A DNA stretch of 64,000 nt from Thermohalobaculum sp039028795 (GCA_039028795.1 JBCCHJ010000003.1:62001-126000); one strand, 5' to 3'; positions 25,722-33,905 are shown, counted from the first letter of the stretch. The notes: generated from the letters alone by a model not told the origin. Translations and numbers: made by a program.

Positions 25722-26321
25722 ATGCGGATCTTTAAATCATCTCGAAGTCCCAGTGTTGACTGGGCAAAACAATCGGACGGGGCACTGATGGCAGCTGTCG
25801 CGAAAAGCGACATGGCTGCCTTCAAAGAGATCCACGAACGGTACTTCGGAAAGCTCATGCGTTTCGCAAGCCGTATCGTCAGTAACGCCGATACCGCGGA
25901 AGAAGTCGCTAACGATACCCTCATGACCGTTTGGCGCACCGCAGAACGGTTCGAAGGACGCTCGAAACCCTCCACGTGGATGTTCGGCATCGCCTATCGG
26001 GTTGCGTTACGGGCCCGACAGAAGGCGGCAAGGCGCCAAGGCGATGTTGAACTGGACGAGGAACTTATCGGTTCGGAAGAAAGCGGCGCAGACGGCGTGA
26101 TCTTGAAAACCGACCTTACCAACGCGTTGAAGCGCTTAACGCCCGATATGCGTGCCGTAGTGGAACTGACCTACTTCAACGGGTACATTTACACAGAGAT
26201 CGCCGAAATCCTGGAATGTCCGGTGGGAACAGTGAAAACCCGAATGATGGCGGCACGAAGACGCTTGCGCGAGTTCCTGGCAGAAGACAAAATCTTAGGA
26301 AAGGAGCAGGCTCATGGCTGA
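25722..26321 (+). CDS. ECF RNA polymerase sigma factor (199 aa)
   Basis: This is an extracytoplasmic-function sigma factor. Region 2 (about 35-100: FKEIHERYFGKLMRFASRIVSNADTAEEVANDTLMTVW) binds core polymerase and the -10 element. Region 4 (about 135-185: PDMRAVVELTYFNGYIYTEIAEILECPVGTVKTRM) binds the -35 element. Its stop overlaps the anti-sigma gene start by 8 nt. A matching promoter lies just upstream at 25665-25690. With the membrane anti-sigma factor and an S8 protease downstream it forms a cell-surface signalling unit. Confidence 0.95.
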   Translation: MRIFKSSRSPSVDWAKQSDGALMAAVAKSDMAAFKEIHERYFGKLMRFASRIVSNADTAEEVANDTLMTVWRTAERFEGRSKPSTWMFGIAYRVALRARQKAARRQGDVELDEELIGSEESGADGVILKTDLTNALKRLTPDMRAVVELTYFNGYIYTEIAEILECPVGTVKTRMMAARRRLREFLAEDKILGKEQAHG

Positions 26322-26952
26322 ACGCTCGATCACCGCAGATAAATCCCACGATGAAATCGACGAACTTATCCCTTGGTTCGTGAATGGGTCTTTGTCCGAT
26401 GCCGACGCCGAAGCGATCGAACTCCGCTGCGCCGAGTCCCCGGAGTTTATGGCAGAGATCGATCGCCAATCAGCCATTGCCGCAGGCCTTTGCATGCTCG
26501 AGCCGGTCGCCGACGAAAACGGCGCCAAGCAACGTAGTTGGCAGAAACTCTCTGCTCAAATCGAGTCAGAAGAGCGTGCGCGCAAACCATTGGTTGAAAA
26601 GCGCTCCTGGTTTCCATCTGTAAAAGGCATGACGGCGTTAGCAGGAACATTTGCCGCCGTGCTGCTTGTCGCAGTGATTGCGACGTCGATACCTGATGAT
26701 CAGGAATATCAGACGCTGACCAGCGACGGCCAGGAAGCATCGCTGATCATCAAGTTTCAGGCAGCTCCCGGAATCGATGAAGCAGCCCTGAAGCGCGTAT
26801 TGGCTCAGCATGGCCTGACATTGGTTGGCGATGTTTCGACCGCAGGAATCTATCAGGCAAGTGCACCTGCAGGTGAAGATATGGAAGCCGCTGCCAATGC
26901 GCTTATGGCCGCCCCTGAAATCGTGTTTGCCGCGCCTGAGGGACAGCCATGA
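26314..26952 (+). CDS. Transmembrane anti-sigma factor with S8-propeptide-like periplasmic tail (212 aa)
   Basis: Residues 1-100 form the cytoplasmic anti-sigma region (DEIDELIPWFVNGSLSDADAEAIE, typical of anti-sigma N-termini). There is no full HxxxCxxC zinc motif. One transmembrane helix lies at about 104-127. The periplasmic tail (about 135-212) reads like an inhibitor I9 or subtilase-propeptide domain (LIIKFQAAPGIDEAALKR, GLTLVG, AGIYQASAP, then a helix and EIVFAAPEG). A GGAAAGGAG site precedes the ATG. The stop overlaps the protease gene by 4 nt. A propeptide-like sensor beside a subtilase suggests that the two proteins interact. This is inference. Confidence 0.85.
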   Translation: MAERSITADKSHDEIDELIPWFVNGSLSDADAEAIELRCAESPEFMAEIDRQSAIAAGLCMLEPVADENGAKQRSWQKLSAQIESEERARKPLVEKRSWFPSVKGMTALAGTFAAVLLVAVIATSIPDDQEYQTLTSDGQEASLIIKFQAAPGIDEAALKRVLAQHGLTLVGDVSTAGIYQASAPAGEDMEAAANALMAAPEIVFAAPEGQP

Positions 26953-28088
26953 TCCGAGCGATTATACTATCTACATTGCTAACTCTGTGCGCAGCTCACC
27001 ATTCCGTTGCACAAACGCCGTGGCGGTTGGCCGACGCGGAAGAGATATCCTCCGGCACATATCTGATCCTCACGGTGCCTCTTGGCGACGTATCTGCAAT
27101 GGAGGCAATGGCCGCAGAGATCGAGAACCGCTACGACGTCAACGTGGCTGCCGAGTGGCCGCTGGGCGCTATTGCGGTGCATTGCTTCGTCGTCGATGCA
27201 AGCTCAAGCAGCGATATAGATGGCCTCATCACGGAAATGCAGGCGGACGCGCTGATCCGCACCGTACAGAGAATGCAAGAGTTCGAAATTCTGGGTCAGG
27301 ATTATCTGGACCCATTTTTTCCCGCCCAGTATGCGCTCAAAGAAATGAATGTGGTCAAAGCCCATGCTCGGTCAACCGGCTCCGGGATCCGGGTCGGCGT
27401 AGTCGATTCTGCTGTGGACGTGATGCATCCCGATCTCGTTGGTCGATTGGTTGAAACCAAGGACTTTGTCAGTCAGTCGGAAAAACGCACGGCGGAGGCG
27501 CATGGAACTGCAATCGCTGGTTTGATTGCGGCCAATGCGGATAAACTGGGGATGGTAGGCGTTGCGCCGGGTGCGAGTATCGTTGGTTTACGCGCTTGCT
27601 GGCAAAGGGCCGGGAAAGGCGGGCGCTGCAGCAGCTTTTCTTTGGCCCGAGCGCTGAATTTTGCGGTCATCAATCAGATTGATGTGCTGAATCTCAGCCT
27701 GGGGGGCCCACCAGATCCATTGCTTCAAGAGTTGATCGAAACCGCAACTTCAAATGGGATGGTTATCGTTGCTGCACTGGGAGAATCCGAAACACCGGCA
27801 TTTCCGGCATCAATGCCTGATGTGATCGCAGCAGGGCGAAGGGACTTCGGCGGTATCGCTGCTCCGGCGACCGACGTGATCAGTACAGCACCCGAAGGGC
27901 AGTATCGCTACGTCTCCGGCTCTTCAGTGGCGGCGGCGCATGTCTCTGGTGTTGTGGTGCTTTTGCTCGCCAAACGGAATGATTTAACGCCCAGTGCCGT
28001 CACGCAGACGCTTATCCGTGCGCAACGTAACAAGGGAGACGGACCGGTTCTCGACGCATTTGAGGCGTTAGAGCTGATTGAGGATTGA
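26949..28088 (+). CDS. Exported subtilisin-like serine protease, S8 family (379 aa)
   Basis: This is a secreted S8 peptidase with a signal peptide of about 21 residues (ends SVAQ), an N-terminal segment that may be a propeptide (about 22-120), and a catalytic domain with D153 (GVVDSAVD), H185 (AHGTAIAG) and S326 (SGSSVAAAH). The position that normally holds the oxyanion-hole Asn (AAGN) reads ALGES, with E279 in its place, so activity may be altered. It is the last gene of the sigma/anti-sigma operon (4-nt overlap) and could cleave or bind the anti-sigma periplasmic domain. The convergent adhC-type gene ends 189 nt downstream. Confidence 0.9.
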   Translation: MIRAIILSTLLTLCAAHHSVAQTPWRLADAEEISSGTYLILTVPLGDVSAMEAMAAEIENRYDVNVAAEWPLGAIAVHCFVVDASSSSDIDGLITEMQADALIRTVQRMQEFEILGQDYLDPFFPAQYALKEMNVVKAHARSTGSGIRVGVVDSAVDVMHPDLVGRLVETKDFVSQSEKRTAEAHGTAIAGLIAANADKLGMVGVAPGASIVGLRACWQRAGKGGRCSSFSLARALNFAVINQIDVLNLSLGGPPDPLLQELIETATSNGMVIVAALGESETPAFPASMPDVIAAGRRDFGGIAAPATDVISTAPEGQYRYVSGSSVAAAHVSGVVVLLLAKRNDLTPSAVTQTLIRAQRNKGDGPVLDAFEALELIED

Positions 28089-28213
28089 GACCGTCAGTTA
28101 AGTAAAGGGCAAAGCCAACGACATGGTGCCAACACTTTTTTTGTCTACTTGCAATTCAGGTTCATATACTGGGCAGCAGCGAAGTTACGGTGCGACTTTC
28201 GAATAACGCAGAA

Positions 28214-28245
28214 AGAGACGGGTCCGTTCGAACGATCCCGCCTCT
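28214..28245. terminator. Probable bidirectional terminator hairpin
   Basis: AGAGACGGG pairs with CCCGCCTCT (one mismatch) around an inner CGTTCGAACG palindrome in the gap between the convergent protease and alcohol-dehydrogenase genes. On the minus strand it is followed by TTTC. The T-tract is poor, so this is a modest call. Confidence 0.45.
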
Positions 28246-28277
28246 CTATTCATCGACTACATTATGTTTTGGCTAAG

Positions 28278-29441
28278 TTATCTCTGAACGATCTCGCCCG
28301 GCAGTGTGTTGACCGTCATGGTGTCATTCGGACGGAAGTGAACCACGGAACGGATCGACTTGCCGGCCTTCAACAGGTCAAAGGCAGTGTTGATCTGATC
28401 GTGTTCCATGTGGTGCGTGATGTAGGGGTCGACATCGAAGTCACCGCGCAGCCACTCATCGACCATGCCCGGCAGCTCGCTGCGGCCCAGCACACCACCG
28501 AAGGCGGTGCCGCGCCAGACCCGACCGGTGACCAGTTGGAACGGACGGGTCGAGATTTCCTGACCCGCACCAGCGACGCCGATCACGGTGCATTCACCCC
28601 AACCCTTGTGGCACGCTTCCAGTGCCGAGCGCATGAGCTCCACGTTGCCAACGGCCTCGAATGTGTAGTCCAGACCGCCGCCGGTCATTTCGACCAAGAC
28701 GTCCTGAATCGGCGCGTCATGGTCTTTGGGATTGATGCACTCGGTGGCGCCCAGCGCTTTGGCGAGCAGGAACTTGTCCGTATTGATGTCAATGCCGATG
28801 ATCTTTCCGGCACCAGCCATCACGGCCCCCTGGATCACGGCCATGCCGACGGCGCCCAAACCGAACACAGCCACCGATGCACCGGCCTCGACCTTGGCGG
28901 TGTTGCGGACTGCACCCATCCCGGTCGGAACCGCGCAGCCCATGACCGAGGCTTTTGCCAATGGCGCTTCATCAGCGATCTTGGCGACTGAGATCTCGGG
29001 CAGCACGGTATATTCGCTGAATGTGCTGGTGCCCATGTAGTGAAGAATCTGCTTGCCCTTGTACGAAAAGCGTGACGTGCCGTCCGGCATCAGACCCGCA
29101 CCTTGCGTCTGGCGAATCGTCTGGCAAAGGTTCGTTTTGCCGGATTTGATATAAGGGCATTCTGGATCTTCCGGGACATACAAAGGTATTACCTTGTCAC
29201 CCGGTTTGACCGACGTGACTCCAGGGCCGATCTCTTCGACCACACCGCAGCCCTCATGGCCCAATATGCACGGAAACAGACCTTCGGGATCTTCGCCCGA
29301 TAAGGTAAAAACATCCGTGTGGCAAAGGCTGGTCGTGACGATGCGGACCAGAACCTCGCCCTCTTTGGGGCCCTCTAGGTCAATTTCTTCGATCTCGAGA
29401 GGCCTGTTAGGCTCCCAAGCAATGGCGGCACGTGTTTTCAT
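28278..29441 (-). CDS. S-(hydroxymethyl)glutathione dehydrogenase / class III alcohol dehydrogenase (387 aa)
   Basis: This zinc-dependent class III alcohol dehydrogenase oxidises S-hydroxymethylglutathione (formaldehyde plus glutathione) to S-formylglutathione. Many members also reduce S-nitrosoglutathione. Catalytic zinc ligands C40, H62 (GHEGCG, with E63) and C169 are present, as is the NAD loop FGLGAVGMA. Of the four structural-zinc cysteines, only C95 and C106 remain. The other two positions are D92 and I98, so this site probably does not hold zinc in the usual way. The C-terminus is about 12 residues longer than usual. No S-formylglutathione hydrolase gene is adjacent. Confidence 0.88.
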   Translation of the reverse strand: MKTRAAIAWEPNRPLEIEEIDLEGPKEGEVLVRIVTTSLCHTDVFTLSGEDPEGLFPCILGHEGCGVVEEIGPGVTSVKPGDKVIPLYVPEDPECPYIKSGKTNLCQTIRQTQGAGLMPDGTSRFSYKGKQILHYMGTSTFSEYTVLPEISVAKIADEAPLAKASVMGCAVPTGMGAVRNTAKVEAGASVAVFGLGAVGMAVIQGAVMAGAGKIIGIDINTDKFLLAKALGATECINPKDHDAPIQDVLVEMTGGGLDYTFEAVGNVELMRSALEACHKGWGECTVIGVAGAGQEISTRPFQLVTGRVWRGTAFGGVLGRSELPGMVDEWLRGDFDVDPYITHHMEHDQINTAFDLLKAGKSIRSVVHFRPNDTMTVNTLPGEIVQR

Positions 29442-29462
29442 CGTGGTTCTCCCCTTAATGTG

Positions 29463-30149
29463 TCAGTGCAGAAACTGTTCTTTCGCGTGCTCGTTCGGGT
29501 CCGTGACTGGATCCAGGACCAAGATAAGTCGCGTTTGTCCGCTCCCTTCGATGGGCGGAGATCGGTGCACCAAACCGGACATCGGATGCTCCGGCCATCG
29601 ATTTCCACGGAAAATCATTGGCGTTCCGGTCGGCGCGGTCTGAACCAATTGCGGTTCGGCCTGGTCGAATGAAAACCCGTATTGGGTGCCCGTCCCTCGA
29701 TAGGTGCAGATCAGGCGTGCCGTAATCGTATCCTTATGGAACTTTCGGCAGAGGTTTGTTGAGACAACGTCCAACCTCAGCATCAGATAGGATGTGTCCA
29801 TCAGGCTGGCGAAGATATCTGCCAAAGCGGAAACATCGTCGATCAGGCGCGTCCTCTCTTCGCAATTTGGGGTGCCACAAAGCTCGCAGACGTGCGTGGC
29901 CGCCAGCCGCACCTCTTCAGAACGCAGGATAGTGCGTGTCTTGGGCAATCGATCAGGATCAACCCTATCGATCCAGGATTGGAAGCTTGTAAGGGGTCGT
30001 CTCGACCAAATTGCTGCGGCGCAGCCTGGACTGTGGATCGCAGAAAGACCCTCAGGAGAATTCGCCATTGCGATCGCAGCACTATCCAGCGTGTCGTGCA
30101 TCAAGACCACGCTATGTCCTATATGGGCAGAGCCGGGACGATGCGGCAT
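29463..30149 (-). CDS. DUF1826 family protein, probable member of the Zur regulon (228 aa)
   Basis: The protein matches DUF1826, a family often found with COG0523 GTPases and zinc-uptake genes. Conserved pieces are FHKDTITARLICTYRGTGTQYGF, MIFRGNRWPEHP and LVHRSPPIEGSGQTRLILVLDP. A cluster C-x2-C-x4-C (CELCGTPNC) lies in the middle. The function is unknown. A double-stranded beta-helix-like metal site (H-x-D, later H) is conceivable from the HKD and HRSP motifs. The start at 30149 lacks a strong ribosome site, and an ATG 16 codons downstream is possible. A Zur-box-like palindrome lies about 93 nt upstream of the start. Confidence 0.78.
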   Translation of the reverse strand: MPHRPGSAHIGHSVVLMHDTLDSAAIAMANSPEGLSAIHSPGCAAAIWSRRPLTSFQSWIDRVDPDRLPKTRTILRSEEVRLAATHVCELCGTPNCEERTRLIDDVSALADIFASLMDTSYLMLRLDVVSTNLCRKFHKDTITARLICTYRGTGTQYGFSFDQAEPQLVQTAPTGTPMIFRGNRWPEHPMSGLVHRSPPIEGSGQTRLILVLDPVTDPNEHAKEQFLH

Positions 30150-30241
30150 AGCAAGAAATGGACGTCATATACGTACCCTTTCGATAGGCGCCAATCTGCA
30201 CACAGATCTCTACGCTTCTGTCCGAAAAGTCTACGATTTTA

Positions 30242-30259
30242 GCTATATTATAACATATC
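30242..30259. promoter_or_regulatory. Zur-box candidate upstream of the DUF1826 gene
   Basis: GCTATATTATAACATATC matches the perfect palindrome at 31559-31576 at 15 of 18 positions and keeps the TTATAACATA core. It lies about 93-110 nt upstream of the DUF1826 start. Confidence 0.6.
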
Positions 30260-30295
30260 ATCTCTCAAGTGGGATTGTGAGATGGTGTTCGAAGC

Positions 30296-31513
30296 CTACC
30301 CTGCAGCCTCTGCATGGCTCCAAGCTGGGAACGGGTCCGGCAAGTCAGGCAAGGTTTCAGGGCTTGTGGCCTGATCCTCAGGAACCAAGGCTGCGTCCAA
30401 TTTTCCCTTTAGTTGCAGCCAATCTATACCTGCACCGATGAAGACGATTTCCTGACGCCGGTCGCCCCAAGGTTCGATCCAACGTTCGGCCATGTAGGCG
30501 CGCGCGCCCTCATTGTCCGGCCAACGCTCTTTCGGCACGGCGGCCCACCATGCCCCCAAGGCGGTGACCGATGAAAGCGTACCCGCAAGCGAGAATTCCA
30601 AAACCCACTCCGGCCGTGTGGCTATCCAAAAGTGACCCTTGGCGCGAATGACGCCCGGCAGCTTTCCATTTAACACGTCATTTATCGCTTCTGGCACGAA
30701 TGGACGGCGTGCCCTGTAAACGAAACTAGCGACGCCATATTCTTCCGTTTCGGGCACATGGTCTGCAAAGCCATAGAGTTCCTTTGCCCACATCGGGTGT
30801 TCGTGGGCCTTCTCAAAGTCAAAGAGACCTGTGTTGAAAACACGATCGGCCGGGACATCTGAGTAACTAGTTTCAATGATCTCTGTGTCGGCATTCAGGC
30901 TGCGGATGATCTTACGTGCTGCATCAACCTGATGCGGCTCGGCATCGGGTACCTTGTTCAGTATCACCACATCCGCGAACTCGATCTGTTCGGTCAATAA
31001 GTGAACCAGTGTACGCTCGTCATCCTCATCCATGGTCTCGCCGCGATCATGAAGAAAATCTTGGCTGGCGTAGTCCTGTAGTAGGTTCACCGCATCAACA
31101 ACCGTGACCATAGTGTCCAGCCGGGCCACATCAGAGAGGCTTTCCCCGAACTCATCCCGAAATTCGAAGGTCGCAGCAACAGGCAGCGGTTCGGAAATTC
31201 CTGTTGATTCGATCAGCAAGTAATCAAAGCGCCCTTCTGTGGCCAGACGCCTAACCTCGGCCAGCAAATCATCGCGCAGTGTGCAACAAATGCATCCGTT
31301 CGACATCTCGACCAGCGTCTCATCCGTGCGGCTGAGCTCCGTATCAGCCCTTACAAGATCAGCGTCGATGTTCACCTCGGACATATCATTGACGATTACG
31401 GCCACTCGAAGACCTTCGCGATTGTTCAACACTCGGTTCAGCAGCGTCGTCTTACCGGCCCCCAGGAAGCCGGATAGCACGGTGACGGGCAGACGGTTTT
31501 CTATGGCTGGCAT
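30296..31513 (-). CDS. COG0523 zinc-regulated GTPase, ZigA/YeiR-like metallochaperone (405 aa)
   Basis: This is a G3E-family P-loop GTPase of the COG0523 group. GFLGAGKTTLLNR is the Walker A loop, NGCICCTLRDDLL contains the metal-binding CxCC signature, ESTGISEP is switch-like, and NKVP is the guanine-specificity motif (NKxD type with D changed). The C-terminal CobW_C domain follows (ASFVYRARRPFVPEAI...). Such proteins deliver zinc to client enzymes during zinc limitation. A perfect 18-bp Zur-type palindrome lies 46 nt upstream of the ATG at 31511-31513. It is divergent from zur. The tail, about 30 residues rich in Pro, Asp and Glu, is poorly conserved. Confidence 0.92.
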   Translation of the reverse strand: MPAIENRLPVTVLSGFLGAGKTTLLNRVLNNREGLRVAVIVNDMSEVNIDADLVRADTELSRTDETLVEMSNGCICCTLRDDLLAEVRRLATEGRFDYLLIESTGISEPLPVAATFEFRDEFGESLSDVARLDTMVTVVDAVNLLQDYASQDFLHDRGETMDEDDERTLVHLLTEQIEFADVVILNKVPDAEPHQVDAARKIIRSLNADTEIIETSYSDVPADRVFNTGLFDFEKAHEHPMWAKELYGFADHVPETEEYGVASFVYRARRPFVPEAINDVLNGKLPGVIRAKGHFWIATRPEWVLEFSLAGTLSSVTALGAWWAAVPKERWPDNEGARAYMAERWIEPWGDRRQEIVFIGAGIDWLQLKGKLDAALVPEDQATSPETLPDLPDPFPAWSHAEAAG

Positions 31514-31558
31514 GGTGGGTTCCTGACATGTTTCCTACCTATAGCTAATCGCATTTTT

Positions 31559-31576
31559 GTTATGTTATAACATAAC
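31559..31576. promoter_or_regulatory. Perfect 18-bp Zur box (GTTATGTTATAACATAAC)
   Basis: This is a perfect palindrome of two 9-bp arms, 46 nt upstream of the COG0523 GTPase start and about 180 nt upstream of zur. The sequence agrees with the GTTATAACAT-type Zur operators described in alphaproteobacteria. Repression of the GTPase gene under zinc sufficiency is expected. Confidence 0.85.
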
Positions 31577-31700
31577 TATTCTCAAGAGCTTCTTTGAAAC
31601 CAATCAACGTTTGCAACCGTTGAATGGACTCAATTGGTCAGTTCCTCAGGCATTTCCGGGATGCAGGTTTTCAGATGGGCGTAGCTGACAAACAGCTTGT

Positions 31701-31718
31701 GTTACTATATAACATCAC
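31701..31718. promoter_or_regulatory. Zur-box candidate upstream of zur-znuCB
   Basis: GTTACTATATAACATCAC matches the perfect Zur palindrome at 14 of 18 positions, including TATAACAT. It lies 37 nt upstream of the zur ATG, so autoregulation of zur with znuCB is likely. Confidence 0.6.
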
Positions 31719-31754
31719 ATTAATAGCTTGGTATCCAGAAAACGGAAGGTTTCG

Positions 31755-32156
31755 ATGGCACGGCGCAAGGGCAGGATGGAGGACGACGTGTTGGCTCTGC
31801 TGAACCAACACGATCAGCCTCAGTCTGCATATGCGTTACTCGATCAAATGCGCCTGAACAATCCGAAGCTCGCCCCAACGTCGATCTACAGGGCTCTCTC
31901 AGCATTGACCGAGCGAGGCGCAGTTCGACGTCTAGAATCCATGAAAGCCTTTGTGGTCTGTAGACATGGCGATGAAGTCGACAATTGCGTCATGGCCATA
32001 TGCGACGAGTGTGGCACGGTTGAAGAGCATGTTGCACCATCGTTGATCGATGATGTATCAGCCGAGGCTGCGAAGTCCGGATTTGCGCCAACGCGGCACG
32101 TGATCGAGGTGCATGGTCGCTGCTCGGACTGTAGGTTCGAGGGTGAAGTAGAATGA
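31755..32156 (+). CDS. zur: Zinc uptake regulator Zur, Fur family (133 aa)
   Basis: This is a Fur-family repressor with an N-terminal winged helix (SIYRALSALTERGAVRRLES) and a C-terminal metal-binding and dimerisation domain. Structural zinc cysteines are in CDEC and CSDC, and histidines lie in VVCRHGDEVDN, EEHVAPS and RHVIEVHG. I chose the ATG at 31755, which has GGAAGG 5 nt upstream. An in-frame start nine codons earlier is less likely. Its position with znuCBA and three Zur-box-like sites shows it is Zur rather than Fur. Its stop overlaps the start of a 43-aa microprotein (ATGA). Confidence 0.94.
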   Translation: MARRKGRMEDDVLALLNQHDQPQSAYALLDQMRLNNPKLAPTSIYRALSALTERGAVRRLESMKAFVVCRHGDEVDNCVMAICDECGTVEEHVAPSLIDDVSAEAAKSGFAPTRHVIEVHGRCSDCRFEGEVE

Positions 32157-32284
32157 AAGCGCTGCAGGGTCCCTGGTTAAGGCTGCTGATGCTTGGGGCC
32201 ATGCCTCGGATCGCGCTTGCGATTGGCATCATCCTTCTGCTTTGGGCTGGATTTTTCTGGGCAACTTCTCCAGTGGGATCCTAA
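32153..32284 (+). CDS. 43-aa single-pass membrane microprotein between zur and znuC
   Basis: This is a short frame of 43 codons. Its ATG overlaps the zur stop (ATGA), and its TAA overlaps the znuC start (TAATG). The product has a basic N-terminus and one transmembrane helix at about residues 19-38 (RIALAIGIILLLWAGFFW). Continuous stop-start coupling on both sides argues for real translation, because it would hand ribosomes from zur to znuC. It could be a small subunit or modulator of the ZnuBC transporter, or simply a translational relay. I know of no named family. Confidence 0.65.
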   Translation: MKALQGPWLRLLMLGAMPRIALAIGIILLLWAGFFWATSPVGS

Positions 32285-33027
32285 TGGCGCCAGCGTTGCA
32301 GTTTGAAGACCTGACGCTCGGCTATAACCGAGAACCCGCCGTCCTGCGGCTGGATGCATCGGTCGAGGAAGGCAGCCTAACCGCAATTGTCGGGCCAAAC
32401 GGCGCGGGCAAGTCGACCCTGCTGAAATGCGTGACCGGATCACTACCGCCCATGACCGGAAGGGTCTTCCTTGGCGAGGCAACAAGGGACAACATCGCTT
32501 ATCTGCCACAGCAGTCTGAGATTGACCGCACGTTTCCGCTATCGGTTGTCGACTTGGTTTCAATGGGCTTATGGCGCGAGATCGGCGCTTTCGGCGGGTT
32601 AAGATCCAACCATCGCAACCGGGTGAACGACGCTATTTCAGCGGTTGGATTGGAAGGATTCGAGCGCCGCTCGATCGGGTCGCTGTCAGGCGGCCAGGTT
32701 CAGCGGGCCCTTTTTGCGCGCTTGATGCTCCAGGATACGCCTATCGTACTGCTGGACGAGCCCTTTACAGCAATTGATGCACGCACCATGGCCGATCTGA
32801 TCCAGGTCGTCCAAAGATGGCATGGCGAAGGGCGCACGGTCATGGCCGTTTTGCATGACTTAGATGCTGTGCGTACACATTTCCCGCGAACACTTATGCT
32901 GGCACGTGAACTGGTAGCCCATGGCCCGACAGCACAGGTTTTGACGGCCGAGAATCAGTTCCGTGCGCGGCAGATGTGCGAGGCCTGTGCCAACACGCCC
33001 CATACGTGCGGGCGGAGCGTCGCCTAA
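32284..33027 (+). CDS. znuC: Zinc ABC transporter ATP-binding protein ZnuC (247 aa)
   Basis: This is the ATPase subunit of the high-affinity zinc importer. Walker A GPNGAGKSTLL, signature LSGGQVQRALFARL and Walker B VLLDEPF are present. The true ATG is at 32284-32286 (TAATG overlap with the microprotein). The longer open frame begins inside the microprotein and is not family-like. The C-terminus ends in a short Cys/His tail (RARQMCEACANTPHTC) that may bind zinc. The stop overlaps the znuB ATG (TAATG). Confidence 0.94.
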   Translation: MAPALQFEDLTLGYNREPAVLRLDASVEEGSLTAIVGPNGAGKSTLLKCVTGSLPPMTGRVFLGEATRDNIAYLPQQSEIDRTFPLSVVDLVSMGLWREIGAFGGLRSNHRNRVNDAISAVGLEGFERRSIGSLSGGQVQRALFARLMLQDTPIVLLDEPFTAIDARTMADLIQVVQRWHGEGRTVMAVLHDLDAVRTHFPRTLMLARELVAHGPTAQVLTAENQFRARQMCEACANTPHTCGRSVA

Positions 33028-33893
33028 TGTACGAGATACTGATCGAGCCATTCGCCGAGTTCGGTTTCATGCGCCGTGCGATGATCGGATGTATCGCGGT
33101 CTCTGTCGGGGCGACGCCGGTTGGGGTTTTTCTGATGTTGCGCCGGATGAGCCTCACAGGCGATGCAATGGCGCACGCGATCCTGCCCGGGGCGGCCGTT
33201 GGGTATCTGGTTTCCGGTTTGTCGTTGGGCGCGATGACGATTGGCGGCCTGATCGCCGGGATGGCCGTAGCGCTGCTATCCGGGTTTGTGACCCGCGTCA
33301 CTCCGCTGCGAGAAGACGCAAGTCTCGCCGCGTTCTACCTAATCTCGCTTGCCGTCGGTGTTCTGATCGTCTCAACCCGTGGGAGTAATGTCGATCTCAT
33401 GCACGTGCTGTTCGGCACGGTGCTGGCACTCGACAACGCGGCATTGGTTTTGCTCTGCGCCTTTAGCAGCCTGACCTTACTTACATTGGCTCTGTTCTTT
33501 CGGCCCCTGGTGCTGGAATGCGCCGACCCTCAGTTTCTGCGATCCGTCAGCGGTCTGAGCACTGCGACGCACTTCACGTTCCTGGCGCTAGTGGTGATGA
33601 ACCTTGTAGGCGGGTTCCACGCCCTTGGCACTCTGATGGCCGTCGGCATCATGATTGTGCCGGCCGCCGCGGCAAGGTTCTGGGCCGTCAGCATTGGCGG
33701 ACTTGTTTTTGCCGCTGTCGCCATGGCCATCATCGCCAGTGTTTCCGGCCTCTTGCTCTCATACCACTTCAGCTTGCCTTCCGGTCCGGCGATCATACTC
33801 GCGGCCGGCCTCGCCTATGTCGCGTCGCTGGTGCTTGGTCCGGTGGGAAGCATAGCAACGCGAATCCGGTCGCAACGCACCGGCGAAATCTAG
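33027..33893 (+). CDS. znuB: Zinc ABC transporter permease ZnuB (288 aa)
   Basis: This is the membrane subunit of the zinc importer, with about eight hydrophobic segments. It contains family motifs such as LRRMSLTGDAMAHAILPGAAVGYL, which faces the ATPase, and GTLMAVGIMIVPAAAARFW. The ATG at 33027-33029 overlaps the znuC stop by 1 nt. The 17-codon longer frame is part of znuC read in another frame. It is followed by znuA after 12 nt. The length is normal for the ABC-3 family. Confidence 0.94.
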   Translation: MYEILIEPFAEFGFMRRAMIGCIAVSVGATPVGVFLMLRRMSLTGDAMAHAILPGAAVGYLVSGLSLGAMTIGGLIAGMAVALLSGFVTRVTPLREDASLAAFYLISLAVGVLIVSTRGSNVDLMHVLFGTVLALDNAALVLLCAFSSLTLLTLALFFRPLVLECADPQFLRSVSGLSTATHFTFLALVVMNLVGGFHALGTLMAVGIMIVPAAAARFWAVSIGGLVFAAVAMAIIASVSGLLLSYHFSLPSGPAIILAAGLAYVASLVLGPVGSIATRIRSQRTGEI

Positions 33894-33905
33894 AGGGATA
33901 GATCA

